A stretch of 47,063 nt of DNA from Planctomycetia bacterium. GTDB taxonomy: Bacteria; Planctomycetota; Planctomycetia; Pirellulales; PNKZ01. A program made the position numbers and the translations under genes. The notes under the pieces are model-generated. The model saw only the letters and a list, made by a program, of their open reading frames with translations, had not been told where the DNA came from and did not search any database. Shown in pieces: positions 26,967 through 36,026 of this stretch. Positions within the stretch are counted from its first letter, which is position 1, and each line of letters opens with the position of its first letter. Where the stretch lies: assembly GCA_021413845.1 (NCBI GenBank), contig JAIOPP010000055.1, positions 1-47,063 of the forward strand, given 5' to 3'.

Positions 26967-28311
26967 TGCCATCGTCGCGTCCGTCGTCGTGCTCGTCACG
27001 TCGTTGGTGCTCGGCATCGTGTCGCTCTCCCGGCCTCCCGATTCCGATGGCCTCTCCACCGACACCTACGGCACGCGCTGGCACGGGCTGCGCGCTACCT
27101 ACGAGCTGCTCGCCGAGCTCGGTGTGCCGCTCGATCGGCGCGTCGCGCCGCCCCCTGCCGACCTGCCGCTGCCGACCACGCTGGTTTTGTGGCTACCGAA
27201 CGACGAGCTCGTCTCGGCGGAGCCGGCCTATCTCGAACGTCTTCTGCCGTGGGTCGAGCAGGGAGGTCGCATCGTCGTCGCTCCGGCTCCGAGCGACCAA
27301 CCCACGGTCAAAATCTTAGCGGCGAAGAAGTCCACCGACGTTCTCACGCTGCTCGGGCTCGGCGGCGTGCAACTCGCCGGCCGCAGCGCGCTGGAAATCG
27401 CCGGCCTCGCCGCCACGGACGGAATCGACGAGCAAGATGAATCGGAGCAAGCGTCGGGCAGGCGCACGCGCATCCGTCGCGGCGCGGAGCAAGCTTGGAA
27501 AGACGTGCAAAACCCGCGCTCGATTCCGTTCGATACCGTCGCCGTGAAAGGGACGGGAAACTTGAAGGAGACGTTGGCTGGCGTTGAGCGGATCGTGTTG
27601 CCGCACGAATCGACGAGCGATCTCGCCTTCAACGACTCGCTCGAATCCGCCGCCGGGCTCCTCCGCTACACCGCCGCCGACAAGACCGAGCGCATTCTCG
27701 CAGCGTCGTTTCAGCGCGGCCGGGGCGAGATCGTCGTCGTCGCCGAGTCGTCGCTCGCGATGAACGTGAAGCTCGCGGAGAGCGACAACGCCGTCTTCGC
27801 CTACGCCCTGCTCACCGACGGCGGCAAGCGGGGCGTCGTGTTCGACGAGTTCTATCACGGGCTCTCCGTGCGCGGGAATCCGTTGTGGTTGCTCACGCAA
27901 AGCCGCTACGCCGTCTTCTCGCTGGTCGGCAGCGCGTTGATCGGGCTCGTCATCCTGCGGCGCGGGATGCTGCTCGGTCCGCCGTTGGAAACCTTGCCGA
28001 AGTCGCGCCGCACGCTCGGCGAATACGTGGAAGCGATGTCGCGATTCCTGCATCGCGGCCGGGCGAGCACCCCGTTTCTGCTGGCCGAAGTGCGCGGCGG
28101 TGTCTTACGCCTGCTCGCCGAACGCTATAATCTCGGCGCCGGCGAACCGACGCCCGAAGCGGTCGCCGGTGCGATCGGTCGGCGCGCGCCTGCCGAAGCC
28201 GAGCGCTTTCGCGCAGCCCTCGGCTCGCTCGACGCCGCGCAAGCTCGCGGCAAATCTTGTTCTCAATCCGAAGCCCTGCGTGCGATACAAGGAATAAGCC
28301 GTTGTCTTTAG
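26950..28311 (+). CDS. DUF4350 domain protein
   Basis: This 453-residue protein has an AAGGAAG ribosome site inside the end of the previous gene. A membrane anchor lies at about 8-26. Residues about 35-235 form the DUF4350 domain, related to the glutamine-amidotransferase-like fold, recognisable by GTRWHGLRATYELLAELGV and LERLLPWVEQGGRIVVAPAP. A second membrane segment lies near 318-336 (FSLVGSALIGLVILRRG), and a helical C-terminal domain follows. The exported part probably senses or binds something at the envelope. It is always found next to DUF4129, MoxR and DUF58 genes, as here. Its last ten bases overlap the proposed TTG start of the MoxR gene. Confidence 0.82.
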   Translation: MFTVRSAIVASVVVLVTSLVLGIVSLSRPPDSDGLSTDTYGTRWHGLRATYELLAELGVPLDRRVAPPPADLPLPTTLVLWLPNDELVSAEPAYLERLLPWVEQGGRIVVAPAPSDQPTVKILAAKKSTDVLTLLGLGGVQLAGRSALEIAGLAATDGIDEQDESEQASGRRTRIRRGAEQAWKDVQNPRSIPFDTVAVKGTGNLKETLAGVERIVLPHESTSDLAFNDSLESAAGLLRYTAADKTERILAASFQRGRGEIVVVAESSLAMNVKLAESDNAVFAYALLTDGGKRGVVFDEFYHGLSVRGNPLWLLTQSRYAVFSLVGSALIGLVILRRGMLLGPPLETLPKSRRTLGEYVEAMSRFLHRGRASTPFLLAEVRGGVLRLLAERYNLGAGEPTPEAVAGAIGRRAPAEAERFRAALGSLDAAQARGKSCSQSEALRAIQGISRCL

Positions 28312-29249
28312 ATCAGTTTTATCAAGCCGTTCGTTCCCAAATCGCGAAGGTGGTTTTCGGGCAAGATGAAGTCGTCGATTTCGCCCTGGCGGCCCTCTTC
28401 AGCGGCGGCCATGTCTTGCTCGAAGGGCCGCCGGGAGTCGCTAAGACGCTCCTTGTGCGCACGATCGCCGCGTCGTTGGATTTGAACTACCGCCGCGTGC
28501 AGATGACCCCCGACTTGCTGCCGAACGACATCACCGGCTCGTCGATCTTTCGCCAAGACGCGCACCAATTCGAGTTCCGTCAGGGCCCGATCTTCGCCAA
28601 CTTCGTCTTGGCGGATGAAGTGAATCGCGCCTCGGCGCGCACGCAGTCGGCGTTGCTCGAAGCCATGCAAGAGCTCTCCGTCACGCACGACGGCACGACC
28701 CACAAGCTGCCCGATCCGTTCATCGTCTTCGCGACGCAGAACCCGATCGAGCAAGAAGGAACCTATCCGCTGCCGCTCGCGCAGCTCGATCGGTTCATGT
28801 TCAAGGTGCTGGTCGGTTACCCGTCGGACGAAGAAGAGCGCCGCGTGTTGAACGAGCATCATGCCGGCGGCGGCTTGTCCGACCCGAAGCGGATCGGCGT
28901 CCTGCCGGTGATGGGAGCCGATCAGATTCTCGCGGCTCGTCAAACGATTCGCGAAACGCATGTCCGGCCCGAGGTCACGGCCTATGTGCAACAGTTGCTC
29001 GCCGCGACCCGTCGCGACGATGCGTTCGCCGTCGGCGCGAGCCCTCGTTCCGGGTTGATGTTGCTGATGGGTGCGAAAAGTTTGGCCCGCTTCGCCGGCC
29101 GCGACTTCATCACCCCCGACGATATTCAAACGGCCTTCGTTCCCGCGCTGCGCCACCGCGTGGTCCTCGACCCGACGGCCGAGCTAGACGGCACGACGAC
29201 CGACGAAGTGCTCGGGCAGCTGATGGAAACCGTGGAAGTCCCCCGATGA
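28302..29249 (+). CDS. MoxR-family AAA+ ATPase
   Basis: This is a 315-residue ATPase. I place the start at TTG 28302 because AAGGA lies 8 bases before it and the protein then begins with the usual SLDQFYQAVRSQIAK. The upstream extension to 28257 lacks homology-like sequence. Walker A is GPPGVAKT (43-49), Walker B and the MoxR signature are LADEVNRA (103-110), and sensor and lid residues are in TQNPIEQEGTYPLPLAQLDRF. MoxR ATPases act as chaperones that assemble or activate partner proteins, often with VWA or DUF58 proteins. Its stop overlaps the DUF58 start (ATGA), so the pair is tightly coupled. Confidence 0.93.
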   Translation: MSLDQFYQAVRSQIAKVVFGQDEVVDFALAALFSGGHVLLEGPPGVAKTLLVRTIAASLDLNYRRVQMTPDLLPNDITGSSIFRQDAHQFEFRQGPIFANFVLADEVNRASARTQSALLEAMQELSVTHDGTTHKLPDPFIVFATQNPIEQEGTYPLPLAQLDRFMFKVLVGYPSDEEERRVLNEHHAGGGLSDPKRIGVLPVMGADQILAARQTIRETHVRPEVTAYVQQLLAATRRDDAFAVGASPRSGLMLLMGAKSLARFAGRDFITPDDIQTAFVPALRHRVVLDPTAELDGTTTDEVLGQLMETVEVPR

Positions 29250-30694
29250 TGTCGAGTAGCACGCCAAGCCGTCGCCCGCCGAACGTGCGGCCGGTGCGCG
29301 CGAAGCGCGGAGCCGCGCTCGGACCCCTCGCGCCGCCGAAGTGGGTTGCCGCTCGCCCGTGGGTCGGCATCCGGCCGGGAGTGAATCTCGTCCGCGCGGC
29401 GATCGGGCTCGGCGGTCTTGCGAGCGTCTATTTGTTGTTCCCGTTGCCGCCGCTGTTTTGGTCGATCGTCGCGTCGGCCGTGGCGCTCGTCGTCGCCGCG
29501 TTCCTCGAAATTCGCCGGGTGTTGTCGCGGTTCCGGAGTCTGCGCGTCGAGCGGGCGCTGCCGAACGTGATCGGCAGAAATCTCCCGTTCGTGGTCGCGT
29601 GGCGCTTGGCGAACGACGGCCTCGAGCCGATCCACGGCGAGCTGCGCGACGTCGCTCCCGCGCACGCCGAGCCCCGGTTCATGGTCCCGCCGTTTCGCTT
29701 GGAGCCGCAAGCGGGCGAGTCGCAAATCGCGCAAAGCTTCCGCATCCCGATCCGGGGTCGGCACACGTTCGGCCCCCTCTGGATTCGCTTGCACGGCGAC
29801 CTCGGCCTGATCGAGATTCAGCGCGAGATCGATTCCGGCAACGTCATCAAAGTCTTGCCGGAGAAGTTCGCCTCGCGCGAGGAGCTGATGAAGGATGAAG
29901 GAGCCGCGCAAATGCTGCTCGATAAAAACGTCCGGACCCGGAGCTTCGGCGTCGGGACGGAGTTCGAGTCGCTCGTCGAGTTTCGCGAGGGAGACGATCC
30001 GCGCCGCATCGATTGGCGCACCACCGCCCGCTTGCGACATCCCGTCGTGCGGCGCTTTCAGATCGAACGGCATCGCGATGTGATGGTCGTCGTCGATTGC
30101 GGACGCTTGATGGGAGCCGAAACAGATCGGGGAACGAAACTCGATTGCGCGATCGACGCCGGCTTGATCCTCGCGCGCACGGCCTTGCAAAGCGGCGATC
30201 GTTGCGGCTTCGCTCTTTACGACGACGAGCTTCGCGGCTACCTGCCGCCGGTGTCGGGCGTGCCGTCGTTGCAGGCCCTCGCCGAAACGGTGTACGCCGC
30301 GAAGTCGGAATTTCGCGAGTCGGATTTCGGGCCGATCTTCTCGGCCTTGCAACTGCGGCAGGCGAAGCGATCGTTGTTGATCGTCATTTCCGATATCGTC
30401 GACGTCGAGACCTCGGCGCAGTTTCGCGCTTCGTTGGCCCAGCTGAGCAAACGGCATGTCGTGTTGCTCGCCGCGCTGCGTACGCCGATGCTCGACCGCA
30501 TCGTGCGCGAGCCGGTCGAGACGATGCTCGACGGCGCGAAGAAGGCCGTGACGTTTCGGATCGTGCGCGAGCGGGCCCTCGTCATGCAATCGCTCCGGCA
30601 CGCGGGCGTCTTCGTGCTCGATATCGAACCGAGCAAGCTCACCGTGCCGCTGGTAAACCGCTTCGTCGAGCTGAGAGCGAAGAACTTGCTGTAG
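29246..30694 (+). CDS. DUF58 domain protein, MoxR partner
   Basis: This 482-residue protein has two N-terminal membrane segments (about 48-85), an immunoglobulin-like region, and a DUF58 core with the diagnostic EFREGDDPRRIDWRTTARL (around 247-265) directly before a VWA-like part (VMVVVDCGRLMG, then LIVISDIVD). The VWA-like metal-site pattern is altered (DCGRLMG instead of DxSxS), so metal binding is doubtful. DUF58 proteins work with MoxR ATPases, and this gene overlaps the MoxR gene by four bases. Its 3' end overlaps the SpoIIM gene on the opposite strand by 56 bases. Confidence 0.9.
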   Translation: MMSSSTPSRRPPNVRPVRAKRGAALGPLAPPKWVAARPWVGIRPGVNLVRAAIGLGGLASVYLLFPLPPLFWSIVASAVALVVAAFLEIRRVLSRFRSLRVERALPNVIGRNLPFVVAWRLANDGLEPIHGELRDVAPAHAEPRFMVPPFRLEPQAGESQIAQSFRIPIRGRHTFGPLWIRLHGDLGLIEIQREIDSGNVIKVLPEKFASREELMKDEGAAQMLLDKNVRTRSFGVGTEFESLVEFREGDDPRRIDWRTTARLRHPVVRRFQIERHRDVMVVVDCGRLMGAETDRGTKLDCAIDAGLILARTALQSGDRCGFALYDDELRGYLPPVSGVPSLQALAETVYAAKSEFRESDFGPIFSALQLRQAKRSLLIVISDIVDVETSAQFRASLAQLSKRHVVLLAALRTPMLDRIVREPVETMLDGAKKAVTFRIVRERALVMQSLRHAGVFVLDIEPSKLTVPLVNRFVELRAKNLL

Positions 30695-31718
30695 CGTCGG
30701 CCGTGTCGAGCAGCAGCGCGATTTGTTGCGGCGAGAGTTGCTTTGCCGCTCGTTCGCGCAGTAAACCGTGCCAGATGAACAGCGCCCAGAAGACCGCGGA
30801 ACCGCCGGCGAACCAAAGCCGCGCGGCCGTCGAAAGGTGGCTCTGCCGCAAGAAGCTTTCGATGATCGCCGCGGCGAACAACATGCAAAGCGCGCCCATC
30901 GCGGTCGTGCCGGCTTCTCCGCCGGCGACGCGCAGCGCTTCCGCGCGGGTCTGCAAGCCCGGCGCGAGCACCGCCCTGCCGAGAATGAAACCGGTGCCGC
31001 CGCAAAGGATGATCGCGCCGAGCTCCGTCACGCCGTGCGGCAAGATCCAAGCCCACATTTCGAGATCGATTCCCGCGCGCACGTGAATCGCGACGAACAC
31101 GCCGAGCACCATGCCGTTGTAGATCATCAAGAGCGCCGTCGGCACTCCGACGAGCACGCCCGAGGCCATCGCCAAGATGCCGACCTTGAGATTGTGCGTA
31201 AACAAAAACGAGGCGAAGAGGAACTTCCGGCCTCCCCCTTGGTCGCGCCCGTCGCGCAGTCCTTCCAAAAGTTGTTCATGGGTCGAGCCGGGTTGACGAG
31301 GATCGGCTTGCGGCCAAAGCGCGTAGGCTGCGAGCGGATCGGTCATCGAAGCGAAGTAGGCCAGCCAAGCGCCGCCGATCATCAACACGGCCGAGAGGAC
31401 ATGGCACCGCCAGTTGCGCGCGATCGAGCGCGCGATGCCGTCGAGCAAGAGCGTAGCCAGTCCGGTCAGCATCGAACGTCGCGGCGGCAGATAGATCAGG
31501 CTATGCGCCGAAGCCGTGAGGCTGTTGAGGTAGGTGATCAAGCGGGTGTCGGTGCTGCGCGTCGAGGCTTGCGCGAGGTGGATCGTCGTCCGACGGTAGA
31601 GCACGTCCAACCGGCTGAGCTCTTCGACCGACATCGAACGGAGCGACTTGCGCCCTTTTCGCACGAGCGCTTCGAGTTCGTTCCACGTCGGCTTGTTCCG
31701 CGCGAGAAAACCGCTCAT
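30639..31718 (-). CDS. SpoIIM-family (stage II sporulation M-like) membrane protein
   Basis: This is a 359-residue protein with a GAGGGATC ribosome site. A cytosolic N-terminus (1-80) is followed by six or so membrane segments. The family pattern is clear: FTHNLKVGILAMASGVLVGVPT, then LMIYNGMVLGVF and WAWILPHGVTELGAIILCGGTG (HGVTEL near 230). The name comes from B. subtilis SpoIIM, but outside spore formers these proteins occur with RDD proteins and MoxR/DUF58 clusters. It is divergent from the RDD gene over a 51-base gap, and its last 56 bases overlap the end of the DUF58 gene tail to tail. Confidence 0.88.
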   Translation of the reverse strand: MSGFLARNKPTWNELEALVRKGRKSLRSMSVEELSRLDVLYRRTTIHLAQASTRSTDTRLITYLNSLTASAHSLIYLPPRRSMLTGLATLLLDGIARSIARNWRCHVLSAVLMIGGAWLAYFASMTDPLAAYALWPQADPRQPGSTHEQLLEGLRDGRDQGGGRKFLFASFLFTHNLKVGILAMASGVLVGVPTALLMIYNGMVLGVFVAIHVRAGIDLEMWAWILPHGVTELGAIILCGGTGFILGRAVLAPGLQTRAEALRVAGGEAGTTAMGALCMLFAAAIIESFLRQSHLSTAARLWFAGGSAVFWALFIWHGLLRERAAKQLSPQQIALLLDTADATASSSLSARRSGLPAAR

Positions 31719-31769
31719 ACTCGATCCCTCACCGCAAAAAGTCTCGACCCGAACATCAGAGTCCGTCGC

Positions 31770-32594
31770 ATGGCGCCGCAGGTCGAATACGAAACTCCGG
31801 AAAACGTCCGGCTCTCTTACAAGCCGGCCGGTTTGGGAACCCGCTTCACGGCTTGGTTCTTAGACACGATCATACTGCATGTCGGACTGTTTTTCTTCAT
31901 GATCGCGTTGGTGTTCGTCGCCGCGTCGCTCGACGGCATCCTCCGCGACTGGTTTCGCGACCTCGATCGGTATTTCAAAACCGAAGGGAAAAGCGATCCC
32001 CAAACGGTCGGGCTCATCATCATCGGCATCGCGATGTTGTTTTGGGGCTTCGGCAGTTTCGTTTACTTCGGCTTTAGCGAACTTTTGTTGCGCGGGCAAA
32101 CCATCGGGAAGAAAGCCGCGAAGATTCGGGTCGTCAAGCTCGAAGGCTTCGCGCTGGATGCCGTGAGTATTTTCGTGCGAAACATTTTTCGCGTCGTCGA
32201 TCATTTTCCGTTGCTCTGGATCGTGCCGCTGCTGTCGTCGCGCTCGCAGCGGTTCGGCGATATGGCCTCGGGCACGATCGTCGTCAGCGACGAGCCGCAA
32301 GAACTGAGCGAGATCCGCACCCGGCTCGCGAGCCTGACGACCGCCGAGGCTCGCTACCGTTTCGATCACGCGAAGCTCGGACGTTTGAAGCCCGGCGACA
32401 TCGACGCGGTCGAGCGGATCTTGGAACGGTGGACGACCATGAGCGCCGCCCAGCGGCAACAGATCGGCGAAGGGATGGTCGGCGCGCTCTGCCGGAAGAT
32501 GCAAGTCGACGAGCCGCCGCCGGAAGATCGACGCGTCTTTCTGGAAGACCTGCTGGCCGCGGAATTTCGCCGCCAGGATCGCCAGTTGCGATAA
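31770..32594 (+). CDS. RDD-family membrane protein
   Basis: The chosen start at 31770 gives 274 residues; the frame is open far upstream but only overlaps the SpoIIM gene antisense there. The RDD core (about 18-160) shows GLGTRFTAWFLDTIILH, with Arg and Asp, and GQTIGKKAAKIRVVKLEG and RFGDMASGTIVV. There are about four membrane segments. The C-terminal 100 residues are soluble and helical. RDD proteins have been linked to ion exchange or transport in some bacteria, but the substrate here is unknown. RDD plus SpoIIM next to MoxR/DUF58 is a recurrent arrangement, so they probably act together at the membrane. Confidence 0.87.
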   Translation: MAPQVEYETPENVRLSYKPAGLGTRFTAWFLDTIILHVGLFFFMIALVFVAASLDGILRDWFRDLDRYFKTEGKSDPQTVGLIIIGIAMLFWGFGSFVYFGFSELLLRGQTIGKKAAKIRVVKLEGFALDAVSIFVRNIFRVVDHFPLLWIVPLLSSRSQRFGDMASGTIVVSDEPQELSEIRTRLASLTTAEARYRFDHAKLGRLKPGDIDAVERILERWTTMSAAQRQQIGEGMVGALCRKMQVDEPPPEDRRVFLEDLLAAEFRRQDRQLR

Positions 32595-32622
32595 GCCGGA
32601 CGTCGCCGTCGGGCTACTTTTG
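32594..32622 (+). terminator. Hairpin with T-run between convergent genes
   Basis: AGCCGGACG (32594-32602) pairs with CGTCGGGCT (32607-32615) with one central mismatch, followed by ACTTTTG. It serves the RDD gene and overlaps the stop codon of the facing cyclase gene. Confidence 0.6.
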
Positions 32623-34386
32623 CTTGAGCGTGATCACGCCGTCCCAGCCGCGCGGCGGTTCGGCATGGTGTTCCAACAAGTAAGCGATCAGAAACTCTCT
32701 GACTCGGTCGTGCGTCGGAAGCTCGTAGAGAATCTTCAGCGCGTCCGACCAATTCCCTTCGACGACGGCATCGGCGGCGCTTTCGAATAAGCCGATCTGC
32801 TCGTTGCTCACGGCTCCTTCTTGGTTCGCCGCCGGCAACAGCTCGGCGATCCACAACGGATCGTCCATGCCCGCCGGCCTGACCTTCGCCACTCGCCGCA
32901 CGCGCGCTTCCTCTGGCGGCATCGTCCGGCGCACGTAATCGGCCGTCGCTTCATCGATGAGAATGTTGGCTCGTAAATGTTTCGTCATCGTTTCCAAACG
33001 ACCGCCGAGATTGACCGCGGGTCCGAAGACGCCGACCTTCGCTTGTTGCTGCGGTCCGATTCGTCCGGCGATGGCGCGACCGTGGGCGATGCCGATGCCG
33101 ACGCGAAAATCGGTCAGCACGTGGTTCGAGTCGCGGGCCGCGGCCATGAACTCCGCCGCGATCTCGAGCGCCGTGCGGCAGGCGGCCGCGGGATCATCGC
33201 TCGAGCCGGTGGGCCAGCCCCAGAAGCCGAGCGCAGCGTCACCTTGGAAATCGGCGATGATCCCTTCGTGCCGCACGATCGCATCGGCCATGACTCCGAG
33301 CGCCGTGCCGATCCGTTGGAGCAAGTCGTGCAATTCGCGGCGGGCTCGCTCGGCGCGGCGCGAGAAGCCGCGCACGTCGCAAAACAGGACCGTCACGTCG
33401 GCTTCGCGCGGCGCGAGCACGTCGTCGCTGTGCTGGTTGCGCAGCGCTTCGACGACGATCGGCGAGAAATATTGCGACATCGCTCCTTCTCGCCGTCGGA
33501 GTTGCTGCGATTCGCGGATCGAACCGAGAAACTCCGAGAGCAACTCGGCGAACTTCACGTCCCCCTTCAAGTCGGCCGCCTCGCGCGGACCGCGACCGAG
33601 CAGGTTGGAATCGAACGCGCCGCTCACATACAGACACCAACCCTCGCTCCCCGGATTCGACACCGGAACGCAGAACGCCCAGTCGAGGCTCGTCGACAGC
33701 GTGACGCTCGGGTCGGCCGCGTTGTTGAAGATGTGCAAAATGCTGCAATGCCCTTGCAGCGCCGAGCGGAGCAAGGTGCGGCTCGGCAGCGTGCGCACAT
33801 CGGCTGCGCGGCTCGCACTTCTTAAGAAGACCGGGCGATCGTAGTCGCGCCGCGCGGGATCGGCCCCGACGTTCACCACCACCGCGATCGAAGCCGAGCG
33901 AATCGTCGAGAGCAAGAACTCGGCCAGCTTTTCGGCCGAGGCTTCGGAAGTCATGCCCGAGGCGATCAGGTCGGGAAGTTTCGCCAACTGCTCTAGGCGG
34001 CGCTCGGCGTCGACGAACGCGAGTTGATGTAGCTCCGAGCGCGAGAACGTAAACTCGCAGACGCTCGACAGGCCCGCGACCGATTCTTCGTCGGGCTGAA
34101 TGGTGAACTTCGTCGAGCCGATCGTGAACTCTTCGCCCGGCGATAACGTCAGCTCGCGCACCTTCCGCCCGAAGTACAGTAGCGGGTTGCGAGCCGAATC
34201 GAGACAGCGCACCCGCAGCTCGCGACTATTCCACACCACCTCGGCATGCTCGCGCGAGATGTGGGCATCCCAGGGGATCGCCCAGCCGTTGCGCGGCGCG
34301 CGGCCGATGCAGACCGGTTGCTCGAGCGGCAACGTCTCGCGCAAGAAATGATGAGCATCTAAGCCGCAGATCGTAAGCGTAGCCAT
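32614..34386 (-). CDS. FHA-GAF class III nucleotidyl cyclase
   Basis: The chosen start (MATLTICGLD) gives 590 residues. An FHA domain (about 22-95, IGRAPRNGWAIPWDAHISREHAEVVW) would bind phosphothreonine. A GAF-like sensor region covers about 130-290. The class III cyclase domain (about 325-515) has both metal aspartates (D337 in LFCDVRGF, D383 in FQGDAALGFWG), the transition-state Asn459 and Arg463 (AVNLGGRLE). The residues that usually choose adenine are changed: the Lys position is D379 and the second Asp position is P456. It should therefore make a cyclic nucleotide but its substrate is uncertain. It is the last of six co-directional genes, 44 bases after a decaheme cytochrome gene, and two genes earlier than that set's middle lies a protein with two cyclic-nucleotide-binding domains. 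Confidence 0.87.
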   Translation of the reverse strand: MATLTICGLDAHHFLRETLPLEQPVCIGRAPRNGWAIPWDAHISREHAEVVWNSRELRVRCLDSARNPLLYFGRKVRELTLSPGEEFTIGSTKFTIQPDEESVAGLSSVCEFTFSRSELHQLAFVDAERRLEQLAKLPDLIASGMTSEASAEKLAEFLLSTIRSASIAVVVNVGADPARRDYDRPVFLRSASRAADVRTLPSRTLLRSALQGHCSILHIFNNAADPSVTLSTSLDWAFCVPVSNPGSEGWCLYVSGAFDSNLLGRGPREAADLKGDVKFAELLSEFLGSIRESQQLRRREGAMSQYFSPIVVEALRNQHSDDVLAPREADVTVLFCDVRGFSRRAERARRELHDLLQRIGTALGVMADAIVRHEGIIADFQGDAALGFWGWPTGSSDDPAAACRTALEIAAEFMAAARDSNHVLTDFRVGIGIAHGRAIAGRIGPQQQAKVGVFGPAVNLGGRLETMTKHLRANILIDEATADYVRRTMPPEEARVRRVAKVRPAGMDDPLWIAELLPAANQEGAVSNEQIGLFESAADAVVEGNWSDALKILYELPTHDRVREFLIAYLLEHHAEPPRGWDGVITLKQK

Positions 34387-34430
34387 GAAAGATAATCGTC
34401 GAATTGCGGCGGAACGCGAGTCGCGTCGAA

Positions 34431-35990
34431 CTACTTCTGCTCTATGTCTTTTTCTATGCCTTGCTTTGGGCCCTGCTCTAAATTCTTCTTCTCGAGGAGA
34501 TGCATCAGACTCCAGTCGTTGCGGGCGTCGAGCGGTTGAAACGCGCGATCGAAATACCCGCGCGGTTTGTCGCTCCCGTGGTAGCGGTGGCAAGCGACGC
34601 AATCGGATCGAGCGCCGACGGCACCTCCGGCGACATGCGGCGTGTGGCACTTCGCGCAACTCGCGTAGCCGTCGATCATCACTTGGTCATGGTCGAGCGT
34701 CGGCGTGCCCGGCTTCCACGCCGCGCCGGCCGCGGCATGGCAACCGACGCACGCTACCGATCGGTGCGCGCGATGGTCGAAGCTCGCGTTCTTCAACCAC
34801 ACCGAGGGAACTTCGGTGCGCATCGGCGACGACTTCAGCGGCGAGGCCGCGGCGTCTTGCGGAAACTCGTGGCATTGCACGCACCGATCGCGCAGCATTT
34901 GCTCGGCGCGCGGCAAATGCTTTTGAATCCACGCGGCCGTCTCGGCGGTTTCTTCCTTCGGGCGCTTGCCCGGAAAGCCGAAGCCGGTTTCGTCGTTCGC
35001 ATCCGGCGACTTCGCCTTCACGGCGAGAAAGCGATCGACGATCGCCCCCTTCACGGCCCGTTCCATTTGCTCGGGCCCGAGGCCGTGCGGCATGAGCTCC
35101 AGCTTCGCGTCGACTTCGGCGACCGGCGCATAGGTTTGCGCATGACACGCGGCGCAATGCCGCTCGAAGTTGACGGGCTGCATGTAGTCGCCGTCGTTGG
35201 GCAACTGTGCGCCGGTCGAGACGGATTCGTGGCACGACGCGCATTCGAGCTTTAAGATCCCGGCCGCGCCGACGGCATACGCCGCGTAGTCGGCCCGATG
35301 TTGCTCCGGTAGATCGCTTAGTTTCTTGGGCAACTCGCGATCGTTTTCCAACAGCTTCTGCCCGAGCGCCATGTGGCGCGCGTGAGAGAATTTCAAATGA
35401 CCCGGATCGGGCCCCGCCAACGCCTTGAACTCCGGATGCCCGACGGCGAACGAGTCGATCGCACCGGCGGCGAACGGCGCAGCGCGGTCGACGAGTCGGA
35501 TGTCGCGTGCATGCGCGTCGACATCGCGATGGCAGTTGGTGCAGTTGCCGTCGGCGACGAGCGTTAGTTTCGCGTCGAGCCCGCGGTGCTCTCGATGGCA
35601 CGCGGAGCAAGCTTGCTCTTCGGTCTTGAGGTTCGTGTGGTGTGCGCCGCCGCTGTGGCACTGTTGACATTGAATCACGCCGTGCCGACTCGGACCGCCG
35701 AAGAGCGCAAATGATTCGCCGCTCGTCGGCTCGAACGGCTTGTGGCACGCCGCGCATTGCTTGTCCCACATGGCATGTACGGACGCGACGGGCCCGGGCG
35801 AATGCTGCTTGGAATCGGCGACGAGCCCGAAGGCGGCCCAACCTCCGAACAGCAGCACGGCGACGACGGTCAGGATGAGCTTGATGCGATCGACCGGGTC
35901 GGCGCGGCGATAGTAGGTGAGCGGAATGCGCTCGACGCGCATCTTGCTCGCATACTTCGACGGGTTGTCTTCGGCCGGATTCTGTGCCAT
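34431..35990 (-). CDS. Membrane-anchored decaheme cytochrome c
   Basis: This 519-residue protein has one N-terminal membrane anchor (about 36-57) and ten CxxCH heme c sites in the exported part, starting with CAACH at 79-83 and ending with CVACH near 475. Many His residues between sites (for example GGAHHTNL and FDHRAHRS) can supply the second axial ligand, as in low-spin multiheme cytochromes. The paired spacing of several sites resembles the cytochrome c7/c3-like class. It would carry electrons along a heme chain on the outer face of the membrane. It lies 36 bases after a di-heme b cytochrome gene, its likely electron partner, and upstream of the cyclase gene. Confidence 0.9.
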   Translation of the reverse strand: MAQNPAEDNPSKYASKMRVERIPLTYYRRADPVDRIKLILTVVAVLLFGGWAAFGLVADSKQHSPGPVASVHAMWDKQCAACHKPFEPTSGESFALFGGPSRHGVIQCQQCHSGGAHHTNLKTEEQACSACHREHRGLDAKLTLVADGNCTNCHRDVDAHARDIRLVDRAAPFAAGAIDSFAVGHPEFKALAGPDPGHLKFSHARHMALGQKLLENDRELPKKLSDLPEQHRADYAAYAVGAAGILKLECASCHESVSTGAQLPNDGDYMQPVNFERHCAACHAQTYAPVAEVDAKLELMPHGLGPEQMERAVKGAIVDRFLAVKAKSPDANDETGFGFPGKRPKEETAETAAWIQKHLPRAEQMLRDRCVQCHEFPQDAAASPLKSSPMRTEVPSVWLKNASFDHRAHRSVACVGCHAAAGAAWKPGTPTLDHDQVMIDGYASCAKCHTPHVAGGAVGARSDCVACHRYHGSDKPRGYFDRAFQPLDARNDWSLMHLLEKKNLEQGPKQGIEKDIEQK

Positions 35991-36026
35991 GCGTCGGTTG
36001 CTTGATCGCCCTCGAAAAGATTCGCC

